From Halomonas sp. (lineage in GTDB: Bacteria > Pseudomonadota > Gammaproteobacteria > Pseudomonadales > Halomonadaceae): a stretch of 64,000 nt of DNA. The DNA is taken from positions 1 through 64,000 of the forward strand of contig NZ_JAJUFQ010000002.1 of NCBI RefSeq assembly GCF_029263665.1, in the 5' to 3' direction. Below, piece by piece: positions 62,343 to 64,000 of the stretch (positions within the stretch are counted from its first letter, which is position 1; the number at the start of each line of letters is the position of its first letter). Under the pieces are notes generated by a model. It worked only from the letters and a program-made list of their open reading frames with translations, did not search any database and was not told the DNA's origin. Both the position numbers and the translations under genes were made by a program.

Positions 62343-63884
62343 TCAGGACTTGTGTCTCAGACGTAAATCAAACAGATCCTTGCGACGATCCTTGAGATTG
62401 GTCACAGACCCTTCATTACGAACCACCATCAAGCGTGACAGATCAAGATCCGAGAACATGATCATCTCGGTATTCGGCGTTGTCTCGGCCATCACCGCAT
62501 CATGCGGGAAGGCGAAATCCGACGGTGAGAAAACCGATGACTGGGCATACTGAATATCCAGGTTCTCGATGGACGGTACATTGCCCACACTGCCACACAA
62601 GACCACATAGCATTCGTTTTCAATCGCCCGTGCCTGGGCACAATGACGCACACGCAAATAGCCATTCTTGGTGTCCGTCCAGAACGGCACGAACAGAATG
62701 TCCATGTCCTGATCAGCCAGAAGTCGCCCCAGCTCGGGAAATTCCACGTCATAGCAGATCAGAATGCCAACCCTACCGGCATCTGTGTTGAATACCTGCA
62801 GGTTGCTTCCCCCTTCAATAACCCAGTCTCGGCGCTCCTGAGGTGTGACATGCAGCTTGCTCTGGCGCTCCAGCGTGCCATCACGGTGACACAGGTAGGC
62901 AACATTATAGAGACGTCCGTCCTCTCCTTCCTCGATCATCGACCCGGCAACGATATTGATATTGTACGCCACCGCCATGCGGGACATTTCCGTCTTGAAA
63001 TGCTCGGTAAACCCGGCCAGAAAGCGGATTGCTGCCATTTGATCCTGCTGGGCCGCGCGGTCCTGCAGGCCCATCAACGGAGCATTGAACAGTTCCGGGA
63101 ATACAGCAAAGTCACTTTGATAACCGGACAGTGCATCAACGAAATACTCCACTTGCTGCAGGACGGCATCGACCGAGGCGAACTCGCGCATCTGCCATTG
63201 CACCGCACCTACACGCACTTGTGTGGGACGGCTCTCGAGCATCAGTTCAGCCGGCTCATAAAGAATGTTGTTCCACTCCAGCAGAGTGGCGTACCCCTGT
63301 GACTTCTGATCTTCAGGCAAATACTTGCGCATCAGGCGCTTGACCTGGAAATCATTGGCCAGCTGGAAGGATAGAATGGGATCATGCAGTTCTCTGCGTG
63401 CCACCTTGTCAATGTACTCACGCGGAGACATTTCATCGGCAACGTTGTGATACTCGGGGATACGACCGCCCGCTAGCACCGCCCTGAGATTGAGCTGCCG
63501 GCATACCTCCTTGCGTGCCTCATACAGCCGCCGGCCAAGACGATAACCACGGTAAGCGGGGTCAATCAACACATCCATACCGTACATGGCATCGCCATCG
63601 GCATCATTCTGAATGGTGTCACGCTGTCCGATGAGGTCATCATAGCGATGCGGGTTGGAAAACTTGTCGTAATTCACCAGTGCCGTCAGGGCAACGCCCA
63701 CCAGCTTTTCGTCATCCTCTATGACGATCTGTCCATCCGGGAATTCACTGATCAGCTTTTCTATGGTGCGCTGTGGCCATGCGCCACCAATGTCGTGGTA
63801 GACCTGATCCATGAGCCGTTTGAGCTGCGGGTAATCTTCTGGTGTCAGGTTACGCAGGTTGAGCTGAAGATTATCAAGGGACAT
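62343..63884 (-). CDS. GNAT acetyltransferase fused to carbon-nitrogen hydrolase
   Basis: This 513-residue protein has an N-terminal GNAT domain (about residues 5-160, YRGYRLGRRLYEARKEVC) and a C-terminal nitrilase-superfamily domain (about 220-505). The Glu-Lys-Cys triad is visible in VFPELFN, RQSKLHVTPQE and ILICYDVEFPELGR. Such fusions are known in bacteria but the substrate of either half is not evident. The 116 bases beyond its start to the window end hold no gene that I can support. Confidence 0.9.
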   Translation of the reverse strand: MSLDNLQLNLRNLTPEDYPQLKRLMDQVYHDIGGAWPQRTIEKLISEFPDGQIVIEDDEKLVGVALTALVNYDKFSNPHRYDDLIGQRDTIQNDADGDAMYGMDVLIDPAYRGYRLGRRLYEARKEVCRQLNLRAVLAGGRIPEYHNVADEMSPREYIDKVARRELHDPILSFQLANDFQVKRLMRKYLPEDQKSQGYATLLEWNNILYEPAELMLESRPTQVRVGAVQWQMREFASVDAVLQQVEYFVDALSGYQSDFAVFPELFNAPLMGLQDRAAQQDQMAAIRFLAGFTEHFKTEMSRMAVAYNINIVAGSMIEEGEDGRLYNVAYLCHRDGTLERQSKLHVTPQERRDWVIEGGSNLQVFNTDAGRVGILICYDVEFPELGRLLADQDMDILFVPFWTDTKNGYLRVRHCAQARAIENECYVVLCGSVGNVPSIENLDIQYAQSSVFSPSDFAFPHDAVMAETTPNTEMIMFSDLDLSRLMVVRNEGSVTNLKDRRKDLFDLRLRHKS

Positions 63885-64000
63885 GGCACATATTCCTCCA
63901 AAGAATTACCGCAAGACTACCATGCTCATGAATCAGCCCCTTTTCACCCCACCCTGTACTAGCGCAACGGCATAAGCTTCGAGCCATGCCGCGCAGAAAG

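Overview
The window is about half P2-like prophage and half host chromosome. The organism looks like a gammaproteobacterium of the Halomonadaceae type (Halomonas or a near relative). This rests on gene content (RadA, ComM, MutY-YggX, a hisBHAF cluster, GlnK-AmtB-GlnK, a FinR/Fpr pair, SelD-MnmH) and moderately high GC; it is an inference, with no marker gene present to prove it.

Prophage (1 to about 33,520). The left end is cut inside the portal gene, so the left attachment site and the cos end lie outside. The order is P2-like: portal and terminase leftward, then scaffold, capsid, small terminase, head completion, tail X, a lysis block (two holin-like proteins, a muramidase, nested spanins), tail completion R/S, the V-PAAR-W-J-I baseplate block, tail fibre and its partner, then sheath, tube, E/E', tape measure, U and D. 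Three near-identical 23-bp dyads stand before the three late operons. A zinc-finger protein with exact P2 Ogr cysteine spacing sits in the early operon, so the late-gene switch appears complete. A P2-type T6G slippery site is kept in gene E.

Between gene D and the repressor is an accessory block. An SRAP abasic-site protein and a UmuD-UmuC polymerase V pair are divergently transcribed from one 33-bp gap that holds a strong LexA box. Further right, co-oriented with and downstream of the repressor, lie an AT-rich HNH-like zinc protein, a UmuD-like protein that has lost both catalytic residues, and an unknown membrane protein. Past the repressor run three small ribbon-helix-helix-like proteins, the Ogr-like activator, the gpA rolling-circle initiator, several small proteins including a DksA/TraR type, a DUF4224 protein and the integrase. 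The integrase ends beside the 3' end of a tRNA-Thr gene, the likely integration target.

Host chromosome (33,523 to 64,000). A tRNA operon (Phe-Gln-Thr, leftward, with a clear sigma-70 promoter) is followed by yggX-mutY, asmA with a PanZ-like acetyltransferase, hisBHAF, an outer-membrane-like protein, a YjaG protein, an alkyltransferase-like protein, a glutamine-amidotransferase-like protein without its catalytic Cys, mnmH-selD, radA, an NlpE-like lipoprotein, an AEC transporter, hisC, a membrane protein with a collagen-like tail, finR and fpr, small enzymes, a glnK-amtB region with sigma-54 and NtrC sites, ubiK, comM, hemE with two small genes, ribA, a small exported protein and a GNAT-nitrilase fusion. 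No insertion sequence, rRNA or CRISPR array was seen.
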